Notes under the pieces: generated by a model
Databases searched by the model: none
Told to the model about the DNA's origin: nothing
The model's input: only the letters and a program-made list of their open reading frames with translations
Assembly: GCF_030296935.1 (NCBI RefSeq)
Contig: NZ_AP028032.1
Location: 2,232,001 to 2,296,000, forward strand
Direction of reading: 5' to 3'
DNA: 64,000 bases
Origin: Coprobacter fastidiosus
Lineage (GTDB): Bacteria > Bacteroidota > Bacteroidia > Bacteroidales > Coprobacteraceae
Made by a program: the position numbers and the translations under genes
Shown: one piece after another, positions 25,832 through 34,362 of the stretch
Layout: each line of letters opens with the position of its first letter
Numbering within the stretch: position 1 is the first letter of the stretch

Positions 25832-26836
25832 ATGAGGGAAGACAAGCTATACAATATTTCGGGCAGTACTACCACCATTACATTCAGTGTGGTAGCTGCC
25901 TGTTTGTTATCTTTGGTAGCTTACTTCTTTTACGAGCCGCAGGTATCCGGCACAGAAGGCTTGCTGTCTTTTTTGTTCAACAGAATACATACCGAGCATA
26001 TCCGTATTATTATCAATCTGGGAGCAATCTTGATAAGCAGTTTATTACTCCTATGGATCAATAACATATATACGATCGTTAGAGCGCATTCATCGCTTCC
26101 TTTGCTGTTTTTCTTATTACTTGAATGTTCTAATCCCGAACTGACTTCAGAATTACGAATCGGCAATATTCTCGTACCGGTGATCTTATTGTCCATAGCA
26201 CTTCTTTACAGTACATATCAAAATATTCGCCCGCAGAATCAAGCTTTTACCTTTTCCCTGCTTATTACAGCCGGTTTTCTGTTTTGGACACCGTTAATAT
26301 TCTTTCTCCCGATATTCTGGATCGGATTATATCAGACCCGGGCATTAAATTCTAAAACATTTTTTGCGTCCATAATCGGAATTATTACGGTTATATGGCT
26401 CTTTTACGGAGGGCATTTCATTTGGAATTATCCGTTATCATTCGATAAAATATTCAAAACCGCCGGGACAATACATTGGCTACATGACGAAGGCGAATTT
26501 TCTCAGTTATTATATCTCTTACCGACAATCGCCATCGGATTCATTGCTGGCATAAGCAGCCTTTATAAGCATTACAGCGACAAAATATGTACTCGCGTTT
26601 ACAACGAGTTTATCAATGTCTTATCTGTGTGTACAACAATATTCATCGGGTTGAATATTTCGGAGTTTTACAACTTCCTGCCTTTTTTAAATGTATATGT
26701 AGCAATACAAGCATCACACCTCTTCAATAACATTACCAACAAGGTAATGGTTTATTTGTTCTATACCATTATATTCATTTACCTATTATTCTATTTATGG
26801 ATTTTATTGCAGGACTTAGTGAGTGGGGTTATATAG
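25832..26836 (+). CDS. Multi-pass membrane protein of unknown function
   Basis: This 334-residue protein has about eight to ten hydrophobic segments (for example VVAACLLSLVAYFFY, IIINLGAILISSLLLLWI, IIGIITVIWLFYGG, VYLFYTIIFIYLLFYLWILL). I use the ATG at 25832, 4 bases after purD; the in-frame TTG at 25817 overlaps purD and is less likely. The 3' end overlaps the next gene by 40 bases. No catalytic motif is visible. Bacteroidetes encode similar integral membrane proteins beside purine or pyrimidine genes, but I cannot name a function. Confidence 0.75.
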   Translation: MREDKLYNISGSTTTITFSVVAACLLSLVAYFFYEPQVSGTEGLLSFLFNRIHTEHIRIIINLGAILISSLLLLWINNIYTIVRAHSSLPLLFFLLLECSNPELTSELRIGNILVPVILLSIALLYSTYQNIRPQNQAFTFSLLITAGFLFWTPLIFFLPIFWIGLYQTRALNSKTFFASIIGIITVIWLFYGGHFIWNYPLSFDKIFKTAGTIHWLHDEGEFSQLLYLLPTIAIGFIAGISSLYKHYSDKICTRVYNEFINVLSVCTTIFIGLNISEFYNFLPFLNVYVAIQASHLFNNITNKVMVYLFYTIIFIYLLFYLWILLQDLVSGVI

Positions 26837-27246
26837 GGCTTTTCATAGCAGGTTTTCTTGCCGGAAGCATTCTTCCGTTTAGTTCAGAAGTCGTATTAGG
26901 CCTACTGCTATATGCCGGATATAACGAGTGGGGATGTCTCGCTTCGGCAACTGCCGGAAATTGGCTGGGAGGAGTAACCTGCTATTATATAGGACGACTG
27001 GGAAAAGTCGAATGGATAGAGAAATATCTGCGCATTAAGAAATCGAGTTTGGATAAAACTCAAAAATTTTTGCAAGGGAAAGGAGCTCTGATGGCTTTTT
27101 TCGTCTTTCTTCCTGCCGGAGGAGATCTGATCATCGTCACATTAGGGCTTATGCGTGCCAATGTACTTATTACAAATTTATCGATGCTTGCAGGCAAATT
27201 CCTCCGTTATTACTGTGTTGCCAAAGGCATCGACTTCTTTATGTAG
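26797..27246 (+). CDS. YqaA/DedA-superfamily membrane protein
   Basis: This 149-residue protein has about four hydrophobic segments. The glycine-rich half motifs typical of the VTT/SNARE-associated superfamily are visible: GYIGLFIAGFLAGSILPFSS followed by EVVLGLLLYAGY, and the second segment ATAGNWLGGVTCYYIGRLGK. The FLPAGGDLIIVTLGLMR segment resembles the conserved proline/glycine region. The family is linked to lipid scrambling and membrane homeostasis; a role in undecaprenyl phosphate recycling is known only for some DedA relatives. Its start codon lies inside the preceding membrane protein gene, so translation is probably coupled. Confidence 0.8.
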   Translation: MDFIAGLSEWGYIGLFIAGFLAGSILPFSSEVVLGLLLYAGYNEWGCLASATAGNWLGGVTCYYIGRLGKVEWIEKYLRIKKSSLDKTQKFLQGKGALMAFFVFLPAGGDLIIVTLGLMRANVLITNLSMLAGKFLRYYCVAKGIDFFM

Positions 27247-27259
27247 ATTTTAAATGCCT

Positions 27260-27310
27260 GTCTAAATTTTACCCGGAGTCAACTTTGAAAAGCTCTTTAT
27301 CAGAAAACTT
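27260..27310. repeat. Dispersed intergenic repeat, copy B
   Basis: It matches copy A at 11989-12040: GTCTAAATTTTA, then GTCAACTTTGAA, then TCTTT, CAGA and ACTT in the same order. It lies between the YqaA-like gene and tRNA-Gly. No reading frame is evident. Confidence 0.55.
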
Positions 27311-27378
27311 GAACAGCCTCTTACATCACTAAACAAAAAAAGATTTTTACAGAATATACATTGAAATAAAAAAAATTG

Positions 27379-27386
27379 TATCTTTG
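27379..27386 (+). promoter_or_regulatory. -7-like element of tRNA-Gly
   Basis: TATCTTTG matches TAnnTTTG 18 bases before the mature tRNA 5' end, with a TTG 15 bases further upstream. Its position fits a dedicated tRNA promoter. Confidence 0.6.
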
Positions 27387-27404
27387 TCCACGTCAAAAAG
27401 AAAT

Positions 27405-27477
27405 GCGGCAGTAGCTCAGTTGGTAGAGCATCAGCTTCCCAAGCTGAGGGTCGCGGGTTCGAGTCCCGTTTGCCGCT
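27405..27477 (+). tRNA. tRNA-Gly (anticodon CCC)
   Basis: The 73-base cloverleaf is complete. The acceptor GCGGCAG pairs with TTGCCGC, with one G-T pair. The D-stem is GCTC/GAGC and the anticodon stem TCAGC/GCTGA around the loop TTCCCAA. The T-arm is GCGGG-TTCGAGT-CCCGT and the discriminator is T. The 3' CCA is not encoded. A strong terminator follows seven bases later. Confidence 0.97.
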
Positions 27478-27483
27478 CTTGAT

Positions 27484-27524
27484 AAACAGCTATTTGCATA
27501 TTTTGTAAATAGCTGTTTTTTTAT
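27484..27524 (+). terminator. Rho-independent terminator of tRNA-Gly
   Basis: AAACAGCTATTT pairs perfectly with AAATAGCTGTTT over 12 bp around an 11-base loop, followed by a run of seven or more T. The stretch up to the purine permease stop (27649) holds nothing else I can recognise. Confidence 0.92.
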
Positions 27525-27648
27525 TTATAATGGATTTCGGTACGTGTGTAAATTAATATTTATCCCCCAAATACCCTCAAAAAAATTCACAAAAACACTC
27601 CGAACAAAATTTAAACAGATTCTAAAATACATTTTATCGGATATTGTG

Positions 27649-28944
27649 CTACGCCAAAATAAGATCTATAATAAACAATATAGCGAGAATATACATCGTA
27701 AGGGTAATCTGCTTATATTTCCCACAGAACAACTTCAACAACACATAACAAAGCAATCCCAAAATGATACCGTTGGCTATCGAATAGGTCAGCACCATCA
27801 TAATAATCGTAACAAAAGCCGGGAGAGCTTCTGAAATATCGGACAAATTTATCTTACCGATAGAATCCATCATAAATACACCGACTAAAACAAAAGCTCC
27901 GGTCGTAGCTGCTCCGGGTATCAATAGAAAAACAGGAGCAAAAAAGAGCGCCAGAATAAAAAGCAAACCGGTAATCAGAGAAGTAACGCCCGAACGCCCT
28001 CCTTCCGCAATACCCGAAGCACTTTCTACATAAGTCGTGACAGTAGAACTTCCTAACATCGAACTGATCGTAGTCCCGATAGCATCGGACATCATGGCTT
28101 CTTTCACATGGGGAATATGTCCATTTTTATCCATAATTCCTGTTTTCGTAGCAAGTCCGACCAAAGTTCCCAGCGTATCGAATATATTCATAAACAACAA
28201 TGTGAAAATGATAATTGCCATATCTAAAGTAAAGAAGCCTTCAAAATCGAATTTACAAAATGTAGGGGCTATGGAATGAGGCATGGAAACGGGTATAAAA
28301 TTTTCCGGTATCTCGGTAACACCTAACGGTATACCGGCAATCGTACACAAAAGAATGCTGTAAAACAGAGCGCCTTTTACCTTCTTTATCAATAACACGG
28401 CACTCAGCAATATTCCGAAAATAGCTAATAAAGATATAGGAGTAAAATGCCCTAATGCCACGAATGTCGAAGGGTTCGATTCTATAATGCCGGCATTCTT
28501 TAATCCTATAAAAGCGATAAACATTCCGATTCCGGCAGATATAGCGTGCCTGAGGTTCACCGGAATACTATTCAGTATTATTTCTCTGACATTTAACAGT
28601 GTAATCAATATAAATATAAGTCCTTCTACAAACATCGCTGTCAATGCCGTTTCCCAAGAATAACCCATACCCTGCACTAAGGTAAAAGCAAAGAAAGCAT
28701 TCAGCCCCATACCCGGAGCTTGGGCAAAAGGTAATTTTGCCATCCAAGCTAACAAAAGCGTAGCGATAGCGGCAGCAAGGGCTGTGGCGGTAAAGATTGC
28801 CCCTTTATCCATACCCGTAATGCTCAACATTGCCGGATTTACAGCCAAAATATAGCTCATTGTCAAAAAAGTCGTAATTCCTGCAATTATTTCTGTGCGT
28901 AGGTTCATCGTCTGCTTATTGAACCCGAATATTTTTTGTAACAT
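27649..28944 (-). CDS. NCS2 family guanine/hypoxanthine or adenine permease
   Basis: This 431-residue inner-membrane symporter belongs to the AzgA/PbuG branch. FNKQTMNLRTEIIAGITTFL is the typical start, followed by TMSYILAVNPAMLS and QAPGMGLNAFFAFTLVQGMG. FDTLGTLVGLATKTG and TTYVESASGIAEGGRSGVTS are the substrate-site motifs. It imports purine bases with protons. The ATG at 28944 is chosen; the in-frame TTG at 28950 is two codons further upstream. The gene lies between two tRNA genes on the opposite strand. I looked for a purine riboswitch in the ~50-base leader and saw none. Confidence 0.92.
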   Translation of the reverse strand: MLQKIFGFNKQTMNLRTEIIAGITTFLTMSYILAVNPAMLSITGMDKGAIFTATALAAAIATLLLAWMAKLPFAQAPGMGLNAFFAFTLVQGMGYSWETALTAMFVEGLIFILITLLNVREIILNSIPVNLRHAISAGIGMFIAFIGLKNAGIIESNPSTFVALGHFTPISLLAIFGILLSAVLLIKKVKGALFYSILLCTIAGIPLGVTEIPENFIPVSMPHSIAPTFCKFDFEGFFTLDMAIIIFTLLFMNIFDTLGTLVGLATKTGIMDKNGHIPHVKEAMMSDAIGTTISSMLGSSTVTTYVESASGIAEGGRSGVTSLITGLLFILALFFAPVFLLIPGAATTGAFVLVGVFMMDSIGKINLSDISEALPAFVTIIMMVLTYSIANGIILGLLCYVLLKLFCGKYKQITLTMYILAILFIIDLILA

Positions 28945-28997
28945 ACACAAAACAGTATCGTATTTATAATCGAATAATGAACTTATTATCCAAGTTA

Positions 28998-29005
28998 CAA
29001 ATGTA
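28998..29005 (-). promoter_or_regulatory. -7-like element of the purine permease gene
   Basis: The minus strand reads TACATTTG, a full TAnnTTTG match, giving a leader of about 48 bases to the ATG at 28944. Confidence 0.5.
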
Positions 29006-29137
29006 ATAAAAGTATTACTCCCTATTTTAATTTTTTAGATAAGAAGGTATATCGAACCAAAATATTCTCACTTAAAGAGATATTTTAAATTTTCCAAAAA
29101 AAATCAATATTCGAGAACATCGATTTAAAATTTTATA

Positions 29138-29145
29138 TACATTTG
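29138..29145 (+). promoter_or_regulatory. -7-like element of tRNA-Glu
   Basis: TACATTTG matches TAnnTTTG and sits 12 bases before the tRNA 5' end, a spacing expected for a tRNA promoter. Confidence 0.55.
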
Positions 29146-29157
29146 CTGCATATTTAT

Positions 29158-29230
29158 GGCGGTGTAGTGTAGTGGCCTAGCATGTAACATTCTCATTGTT
29201 GAGACCCGGGTTCGATTCCCGGCTCCGCTA
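29158..29230 (+). tRNA. tRNA-Glu (anticodon CTC), with an acceptor-stem mismatch
   Basis: The 73-base cloverleaf has a D-stem GTGT/GCAT and an anticodon stem TAACA/TGTTG around TTCTCAT (anticodon CTC). The variable loop is AGAC and the T-arm CCGGG-TTCGATT-CCCGG. The acceptor GGCGGTG against CTCCGCT contains a G1-T72 wobble and a T6-T67 mismatch, and the discriminator is A. CCA is not encoded. A promoter-like site and a terminator flank it, so it looks expressed despite the imperfect stem. Confidence 0.85.
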
Positions 29231-29236
29231 CAAAAA

Positions 29237-29270
29237 AAAGAGATTATCGACAACGGTAATCTCTTTTTAT
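29237..29270 (+). terminator. Rho-independent terminator of tRNA-Glu
   Basis: AAAGAGATTA pairs with TAATCTCTTT over 10 bp around a 10-base loop, followed by TTATT. Confidence 0.85.
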
Positions 29271-29385
29271 TCTGCCTTTCCCCCAAAAAGGTGGGTGTAC
29301 TTCTCCAGATAAAAACTCTGTTCTCGTAAAAACGTTAATTATTCCACTTTAGGGCCTATTTAAAGTTTAATCTGATCAAAAAGCG

Positions 29386-29393
29386 TATATTTG
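29386..29393 (+). promoter_or_regulatory. -7-like element of the TPR gene
   Basis: TATATTTG matches TAnnTTTG. The ATG at 29409 is 15 bases after the element, implying a very short leader. Confidence 0.5.
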
Positions 29394-29408
29394 TAAAAAC
29401 GGCAGAAT

Positions 29409-29678
29409 ATGGAAACAACAGACATAATAAAAGATTTAATCGCTGAAAACAGATTGGAAGAGGCTATCGAATTGCTCAATCGGCGTATCGAACAAAATGA
29501 GAAAGACGATGAGGCGTATTATTTGTTAGGTAATATTTTTAGAAAGAAAGGAAACTGGAAACAAGCGACTTTTTACTATTTAAGCGCTACGGAGATAAAC
29601 CCCGAAAGTCCGGCCAAACAGGCTCAAGAGGTACTTGTCGACATCCAAAATTTCATGAATCCGGATTTTAATCCATAA
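29409..29678 (+). CDS. Small tetratricopeptide repeat protein
   Basis: This 89-residue, probably cytoplasmic protein has no signal peptide. Two TPR-like helical hairpins are visible: IKDLIAENRLEEAIELLNRR and AYYLLGNIFRKKGNWKQATF, with the usual small/aromatic spacing and a proline-containing turn (INPESP). TPR units mediate protein-protein contacts; the partner is unknown. It is monocistronic, with its own promoter-like site and a terminator, and converges on the NagB/LmbE fusion. Confidence 0.8.
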   Translation: METTDIIKDLIAENRLEEAIELLNRRIEQNEKDDEAYYLLGNIFRKKGNWKQATFYYLSATEINPESPAKQAQEVLVDIQNFMNPDFNP

Positions 29679-29688
29679 TCATAAAAAA

Positions 29689-29721
29689 CGAGCTGCCCCA
29701 CTTAAAAATGAGACAGCCCGC
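29689..29721. terminator. Bidirectional hairpin terminator
   Basis: CGAGCTGCCCCACTT pairs with AATGAGACAGCCCG, including a few G-T pairs. T-rich DNA follows on the plus strand (CTTTCTTTCT) and a T-run on the minus strand. It separates the convergent TPR gene and NagB/LmbE fusion. Confidence 0.75.
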
Positions 29722-29746
29722 TTTCTTTCTACTACTCTTTATAATA

Positions 29747-31729
29747 TTATCGCAACGGATGATATTCTACAAAAGCCTCTATCGCTTCGTACGAAGCCAA
29801 ACCAAGACTGGTATATAAGTCTGCCGTTGCCTTATTCCGGTCTTCTGCCCGTTGCCAGAAAAGACGTTCGTCATCACCAAGGAACGGTGCACTTTCCATT
29901 TGCGACTGATGTTTCAAGATAGAATTTCGTTTTTGGCGTAATTCTTCCGGACTGATAGGTACAGCCATCTCGATGTGGTCGATTTCCCATTCTGCCCATG
30001 CACCGCGATACATCCATATACGGCAATTCTTCATCCATTCCTCATCCTTGATATCGTCAATAGCCGCAAGAACCGCATCCAAACAAACACGATGAGTGCC
30101 ATGAGGGTCGGCCAAGTCTCCGGCAACAAAAATCTGATCCGGCTTAATTTTTTCAAGAAGATCTTTGACAATATCTCTATCTACCTCGGTCAAATCTCCT
30201 TTTTTAATTGTTCCCGTTTCATAAAACGGCAAATTCAGGAAATGAACATTTTCCGGTTTCACACCGATATAATTACATGCAGTACGCGCTTCTCCCTGAC
30301 GAATCAACGTTTTCAGATGGCGAATATCGGGTGTATCTATGTCCCCGTCCTTTTTCTCTTTTACAAATTTAGTTATTTCCGCATGTTTAGCCATAAATTC
30401 CGGAGTATCGAAGCAAAAATCTTTTGCGATTCCTCCCATAAGCATTACATAACGCATCATATCTTCGTCTCCGACTGCGATATTTCCCGATGTTTCATAA
30501 GCAACATGTACATCATGATGTTGATCTACCAGACGTTTTAATGTGCCTCCCATAGAGATCACATCGTCATCAGGATGCGGGCTGAATACAATAACTTTCT
30601 TAGGATAAGGTTTCGCCCGTTCAGGTCGGAAAGTATCATCGGCATTCGGTTTTCCACCCGGCCACCCGGTAATAGTATGCTGCAAATCATTAAATATCTT
30701 GATATTTACATTATATGCCGAACCGAAAAGCGCCAACAATTCGCTCAAACCGTTATCATTATAGTCTTTATTCGTTAATTTCAAAATAGGTTTGCCCGTA
30801 ATACGGCAAAGCCATACGATAGCCCGACGAATCAATTTATCGTCCCATTCGCAAGAAGTAACCAACCAAGGAGTACTTAAACGTGTCAGGTGTTCTGCTG
30901 AAGAAAGGTCTAAAACGAATTTAGACTCTTTATGGGATTGCAGAAAACTTGCCGGAACGGTATCGGATGCAGGAGCTTCGATCGCTTGTCTCACATAGGG
31001 ACTTATTGTCTCGCCCCAACCTACGACAATCACTTTTTTCGCACCCAAAAGAGTCGAAATACCCATCGTAATAGCACTATGAGGAACTGCCTCATTGGAG
31101 TGGAATAATTTTGCAAAATTGTGGCGAGATTCGCTACCTAACAACATCAAACGGGTAGAAGAATTGATTTGAGAACCCGGTTCGTTAAATGCCAGATTTC
31201 CGGAAGGTCCGAACTCCACTAATGTAAGATCAAGTCCGCCTAATTTTTCGATTTTCTTTTCATAATCTTTACAAAAATCGAAAATCGACTCCTTAGCAAT
31301 AGTCCCATCCGGAGTATATACATTTTGAGGATCGATATCTATCAAATCGATCAATACTTCATGCAATAACTTCGATGTTCCGGGAGCATCTGCCTCTAAT
31401 GGAAAAAACTCGCTGACATTGAATATAATAGTATTAGAGAAGCTTAAACCTTCATTTTGATGCATACGCACCAATTCGCGATATACACCATGAGTTCCGG
31501 CACCTGATCCTAATGCTAAAACACAAAAACGTCCCTCTTTCTCACGGGTACGCATTAAATCGGCAACTTCACGAGCTACTTGCAATGCTCCCTCTTCGGA
31601 GCTTTCATAAATTTCAGTAAATACTTTTTCAAAACGCGTAAGAGCGGTAAGTTCGAACGCATTATCCGGCCGATAGTAACGTTTCGGCGTTCTGTCTAAT
31701 TTGATTTGAGAGCTTAAATTTGCTTTCAT
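29747..31729 (-). CDS. NagB-like domain fused to a LmbE/PIG-L deacetylase
   Basis: The 660-residue protein has a glucosamine-6-phosphate deaminase-like domain (~residues 30-330) and a PIG-L/LmbE domain (~370-655). The latter keeps the zinc motif FSPHPDDDVISMGGT and the later DPHGTHR histidines, so amide hydrolysis of an N-acetylated sugar is plausible. In the NagB-like half the catalytic positions are changed: the canonical NMDEY reads NVSEF, and [11 protein letters not shown] reads GPSGNLAFNEP, so two aspartates and the histidine are lost while the glutamate remains. It may bind an amino sugar phosphate without deaminating it. Divergence from an intact nagB supports a role in N-acetylglucosamine use or sensing. 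Automated annotation would probably call it nagB. Confidence 0.88.
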   Translation of the reverse strand: MKANLSSQIKLDRTPKRYYRPDNAFELTALTRFEKVFTEIYESSEEGALQVAREVADLMRTREKEGRFCVLALGSGAGTHGVYRELVRMHQNEGLSFSNTIIFNVSEFFPLEADAPGTSKLLHEVLIDLIDIDPQNVYTPDGTIAKESIFDFCKDYEKKIEKLGGLDLTLVEFGPSGNLAFNEPGSQINSSTRLMLLGSESRHNFAKLFHSNEAVPHSAITMGISTLLGAKKVIVVGWGETISPYVRQAIEAPASDTVPASFLQSHKESKFVLDLSSAEHLTRLSTPWLVTSCEWDDKLIRRAIVWLCRITGKPILKLTNKDYNDNGLSELLALFGSAYNVNIKIFNDLQHTITGWPGGKPNADDTFRPERAKPYPKKVIVFSPHPDDDVISMGGTLKRLVDQHHDVHVAYETSGNIAVGDEDMMRYVMLMGGIAKDFCFDTPEFMAKHAEITKFVKEKKDGDIDTPDIRHLKTLIRQGEARTACNYIGVKPENVHFLNLPFYETGTIKKGDLTEVDRDIVKDLLEKIKPDQIFVAGDLADPHGTHRVCLDAVLAAIDDIKDEEWMKNCRIWMYRGAWAEWEIDHIEMAVPISPEELRQKRNSILKHQSQMESAPFLGDDERLFWQRAEDRNKATADLYTSLGLASYEAIEAFVEYHPLR

Positions 31730-31756
31730 AGTATGGGTTTATTAAATTTAGAATAA

Positions 31757-31764
31757 CAAAGATA
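31757..31764 (-). promoter_or_regulatory. -7-like element of the NagB/LmbE fusion
   Basis: The minus strand reads TATCTTTG, matching TAnnTTTG, about 28 bases before the ATG at 31729. It faces away from the nagB element at 31873-31880, making a divergent regulatory region. Confidence 0.5.
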
Positions 31765-31872
31765 TATATTATTACCCACAAAAAGTACATTCATTTTTAT
31801 AAAGGTTGTGCCAAAAACAATAATTTGATACGATTTTACCTTATTGTATCGTTTTTAATAGTTAAATTTACG

Positions 31873-31880
31873 TACTTTTG
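31873..31880 (+). promoter_or_regulatory. nagB: -7-like element of nagB
   Basis: TACTTTTG matches TAnnTTTG, with a T-run (TTTTTAA) about 21 bases upstream. The implied start near 31886 lies after the first in-frame start at 31878, so translation must begin at the ATG at 31938. Confidence 0.5.
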
Positions 31881-31937
31881 AAACAAAGTTTGAATAAAAC
31901 ATGCAGAAAAGGACATATCAACAAATATAAATATACT

Positions 31938-32747
31938 ATGAGACTAATTATTCAACCGAACTACGAAAACGTATCGCGTTGGGCAGCCAATTACGTTGCC
32001 GCCCGAATCAATGAGTTTAATCCGACAGAAGAAAAACCCTTTATCTTAGGTCTGCCGACCGGATCTTCTCCTTTGGGAATGTATCGGAATTTAATCGATT
32101 TGAACAAAAAAGGAGTCGTATCATTCAAAAATGTGATAACTTTCAATATGGATGAATATATCGGTCTCCCGAAAGATCATCCCGAAAGTTACCACTCTTT
32201 TATGTGGAATAATTTCTTCAACCATATCGATATTAAACCGGAAAATGTCAATATATTGAACGGAAATGCCGAAAATCCTGAAGAAGAATGTGCCCGATAC
32301 GAAGAGAAAATAAAATCGTTAGGAGGTATAGACCTTTTCTTAGGAGGTATCGGTCCTGACGGGCATATAGCATTCAACGAGCCGGGATCTGCTCTTACAT
32401 CGCGTACTCGTGTCAAGACTTTGACTCATGACACGATCATCGCAAACTCAAGGTTTTTCAATAATGATGTAAACTTAGTTCCGAAAACCGCTTTGACAGT
32501 AGGTGTCGGTACGGTAATGGACGCTAAAAGTGTCTTGATTATCGTCAACGGACACAACAAAGCTCGTGCATTGCGCCATGGTGTCGAAGGTGGTATCAGT
32601 CAAATGTGGACAATCAGTACTCTGCAAATGCATCCTAAAAGCATTATTGTTTGTGATGATGCAGCTACTGACGAATTGAAAGTCGGAACATATAAATACT
32701 TTCTCGATATAGAAAAGAATAATTTAGACCCGGACTCTTTGCTCTAA
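31938..32747 (+). CDS. nagB: Glucosamine-6-phosphate deaminase
   Basis: NagB converts glucosamine-6-phosphate to fructose-6-phosphate and ammonium, feeding amino sugars into glycolysis. At 269 residues from the ATG at 31938 ([20 protein letters not shown]) it matches the 266-residue E. coli enzyme. All catalytic segments are intact: [10 protein letters not shown] (general base Asp), [16 protein letters not shown] (Asp, His and Glu) and [11 protein letters not shown] for phosphate. The longer frame from 31878 is rejected because a promoter element overlaps its start. It is divergent from the NagB/LmbE fusion and ends in a long-stem terminator. Confidence 0.95.
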   Translation: MRLIIQPNYENVSRWAANYVAARINEFNPTEEKPFILGLPTGSSPLGMYRNLIDLNKKGVVSFKNVITFNMDEYIGLPKDHPESYHSFMWNNFFNHIDIKPENVNILNGNAENPEEECARYEEKIKSLGGIDLFLGGIGPDGHIAFNEPGSALTSRTRVKTLTHDTIIANSRFFNNDVNLVPKTALTVGVGTVMDAKSVLIIVNGHNKARALRHGVEGGISQMWTISTLQMHPKSIIVCDDAATDELKVGTYKYFLDIEKNNLDPDSLL

Positions 32748-32760
32748 ATTAAAATAAACT

Positions 32761-32815
32761 AAATAATAAAAGAGAAGCGATCGATAATATATCGATCGCT
32801 TCTCTTTTATTATTT
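32761..32815. terminator. nagB: Bidirectional terminator with a 25-bp perfect stem
   Basis: Bases 32761-32785 (ending AGAAGCGATCGAT) are the exact reverse complement of 32791-32815, with the 5-base loop AATAT. The outer stem is A/T, giving U-tracts in both directions. It lies between the convergent nagB and CoA-transferase genes. Confidence 0.92.
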
Positions 32816-32826
32816 AATCATCAGAT

Positions 32827-34320
32827 TCATTTATAATCATCAAAGTTAGTCAAAGCCATATCCCCCGATTTATTGAATTCTTGATGAAAAGCAAAACATG
32901 CTTTCAAATTATGCGGAGTATGTCCTCCCCTTTCAAGTTTGAGATAATCCCACAACAATTGTTTATACATAGGATGAGCACAATTCTCAATAATCAGCTT
33001 CGCTTTTTCGATCGGAGATTTCCCCCGTAAATCGGCGACGCCTTGTTCGGTCACCAAAACACTTACCGAATGTTCGCTATGATCGAGATGAGACACCATC
33101 GGTACGATAGCACTGATCTTTCCGCCTTTGGCAACAGAAGGACATGTAAAGATCGATAAATAGGCGTTGCGGGTAAAGTCTGCAGAACCTCCGATACCGT
33201 TCATCATCTTATTTCCGGTGACATGCGTACTGTTTATATTCCCGAAAATATCAGCTTCAAGAGCTGTGTTTATTGTTATCAAACCAAGTCGTCTTACAAC
33301 TTCAGGACTATTGGAGATTTCCCCCGGACGCAATACGATCTTATCTCTGAAAAAGTCTATATCCTTATATATTTCGTCTAAAACAGCCGGACTGACAGTT
33401 AATGAACATCCGCTGGCAAACTTACACTTACCTGTTTTCATCAATCCGATAACGGCATCCTGTATCACTTCGGTGTACATTTCAAAAGCCGGAACATCCG
33501 GGCTATTTCCCAATCCGCCTAATACGGCATTTGCAATGTTCCCTACACCCGACTGCAACGGTAAAAACTCTTTAGGAATCAAGCCCGCTTTCAACTGAGA
33601 AACTAAAAAGTTACAAACATTATCTCCAATACGGGTCGTCACCTCGTCTGCCGGAGCAAACTCCTTCACACCGTCCGGAAGATTTGTTTCCACGATTCCC
33701 ACAATCTTTTTCGGATCGACTTGTATATACGGTTTACCGATACGGTCACTGGGTTTATACACCGGGATCTCACGCCGGTATGGAGGATCGGCAGGTTGAT
33801 AAATATCATGAAATCCTGCTAACTCTTTCGGATTATGACTATTAAGTTCTATAATAATTTTATCGGCTAACTGACATACCGTAGGTGCTATCCCTACACC
33901 TGTACCCAATATGATTTTGCCATCTTCAGAAACATCTGTAGCTTCAATAACCGCAACATTTATTTTTCCTAAAAAACCATATCTCAAGTTTTGAGCCAGA
34001 TGTGAAAGATGCATATCGTAATAAGACATCTCCCGGCTGTTTATCACATTGCGGCTGTCTTTATGCGATTGATAAGGTGTACGGGTCTTTATTGCTTTGG
34101 CTCTGGATAAAGCCCCATCAAGAGAATCATTCGTTGAAGCTCCGGTAAAAACGCCGATTGCGAAAGGACGCCCGGCATCGTGTTCTTCTTGTGCTTTCTT
34201 TGCTATTGCCGCGGGTACGACTTTAGGTGTTCCCGCAGCTGTGAAACCGCCAAAGCCCACATTATCGTCGTGATGAATATATGAGGCGGCTTCTTCTGCC
34301 GAAATAACTTTAAATGACAT
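32827..34320 (-). CDS. Acetyl-CoA hydrolase/succinate CoA-transferase family protein
   Basis: This class I CoA-transferase moves CoA between acetyl- or propionyl-CoA and succinate or acetate, in the succinate/propionate end of fermentation. The 497-residue length from the ATG at 34320 (MSFKVISAEEAASYIHHDDN) fits the Cat1/AarC type. GFGGFTAAGTPKVVP, GVGIAPTVCQLADK and SGVGNIANAVLGGLG are family segments, and FEMYTEVIQDAV contains the glutamate expected to form the CoA thioester. HMTGNKMMNGIGGSADF-like glycine-rich sequence (VTGNKMMNGIGGSADF) follows. It is followed by nothing on its strand before the shared terminator and is preceded by a small membrane protein gene 42 bases upstream. Confidence 0.92.
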   Translation of the reverse strand: MSFKVISAEEAASYIHHDDNVGFGGFTAAGTPKVVPAAIAKKAQEEHDAGRPFAIGVFTGASTNDSLDGALSRAKAIKTRTPYQSHKDSRNVINSREMSYYDMHLSHLAQNLRYGFLGKINVAVIEATDVSEDGKIILGTGVGIAPTVCQLADKIIIELNSHNPKELAGFHDIYQPADPPYRREIPVYKPSDRIGKPYIQVDPKKIVGIVETNLPDGVKEFAPADEVTTRIGDNVCNFLVSQLKAGLIPKEFLPLQSGVGNIANAVLGGLGNSPDVPAFEMYTEVIQDAVIGLMKTGKCKFASGCSLTVSPAVLDEIYKDIDFFRDKIVLRPGEISNSPEVVRRLGLITINTALEADIFGNINSTHVTGNKMMNGIGGSADFTRNAYLSIFTCPSVAKGGKISAIVPMVSHLDHSEHSVSVLVTEQGVADLRGKSPIEKAKLIIENCAHPMYKQLLWDYLKLERGGHTPHNLKACFAFHQEFNKSGDMALTNFDDYK

Positions 34321-34362
34321 ATTTGCGTTAGATTTTATATGAACCAATTGTGTTTTTAATTT

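Noticed and set aside
28945..28997. Purine riboswitch in the permease leader
   Set aside because: The leader is only about 50 bases and shows no paired loops or terminator typical of the purine aptamer.
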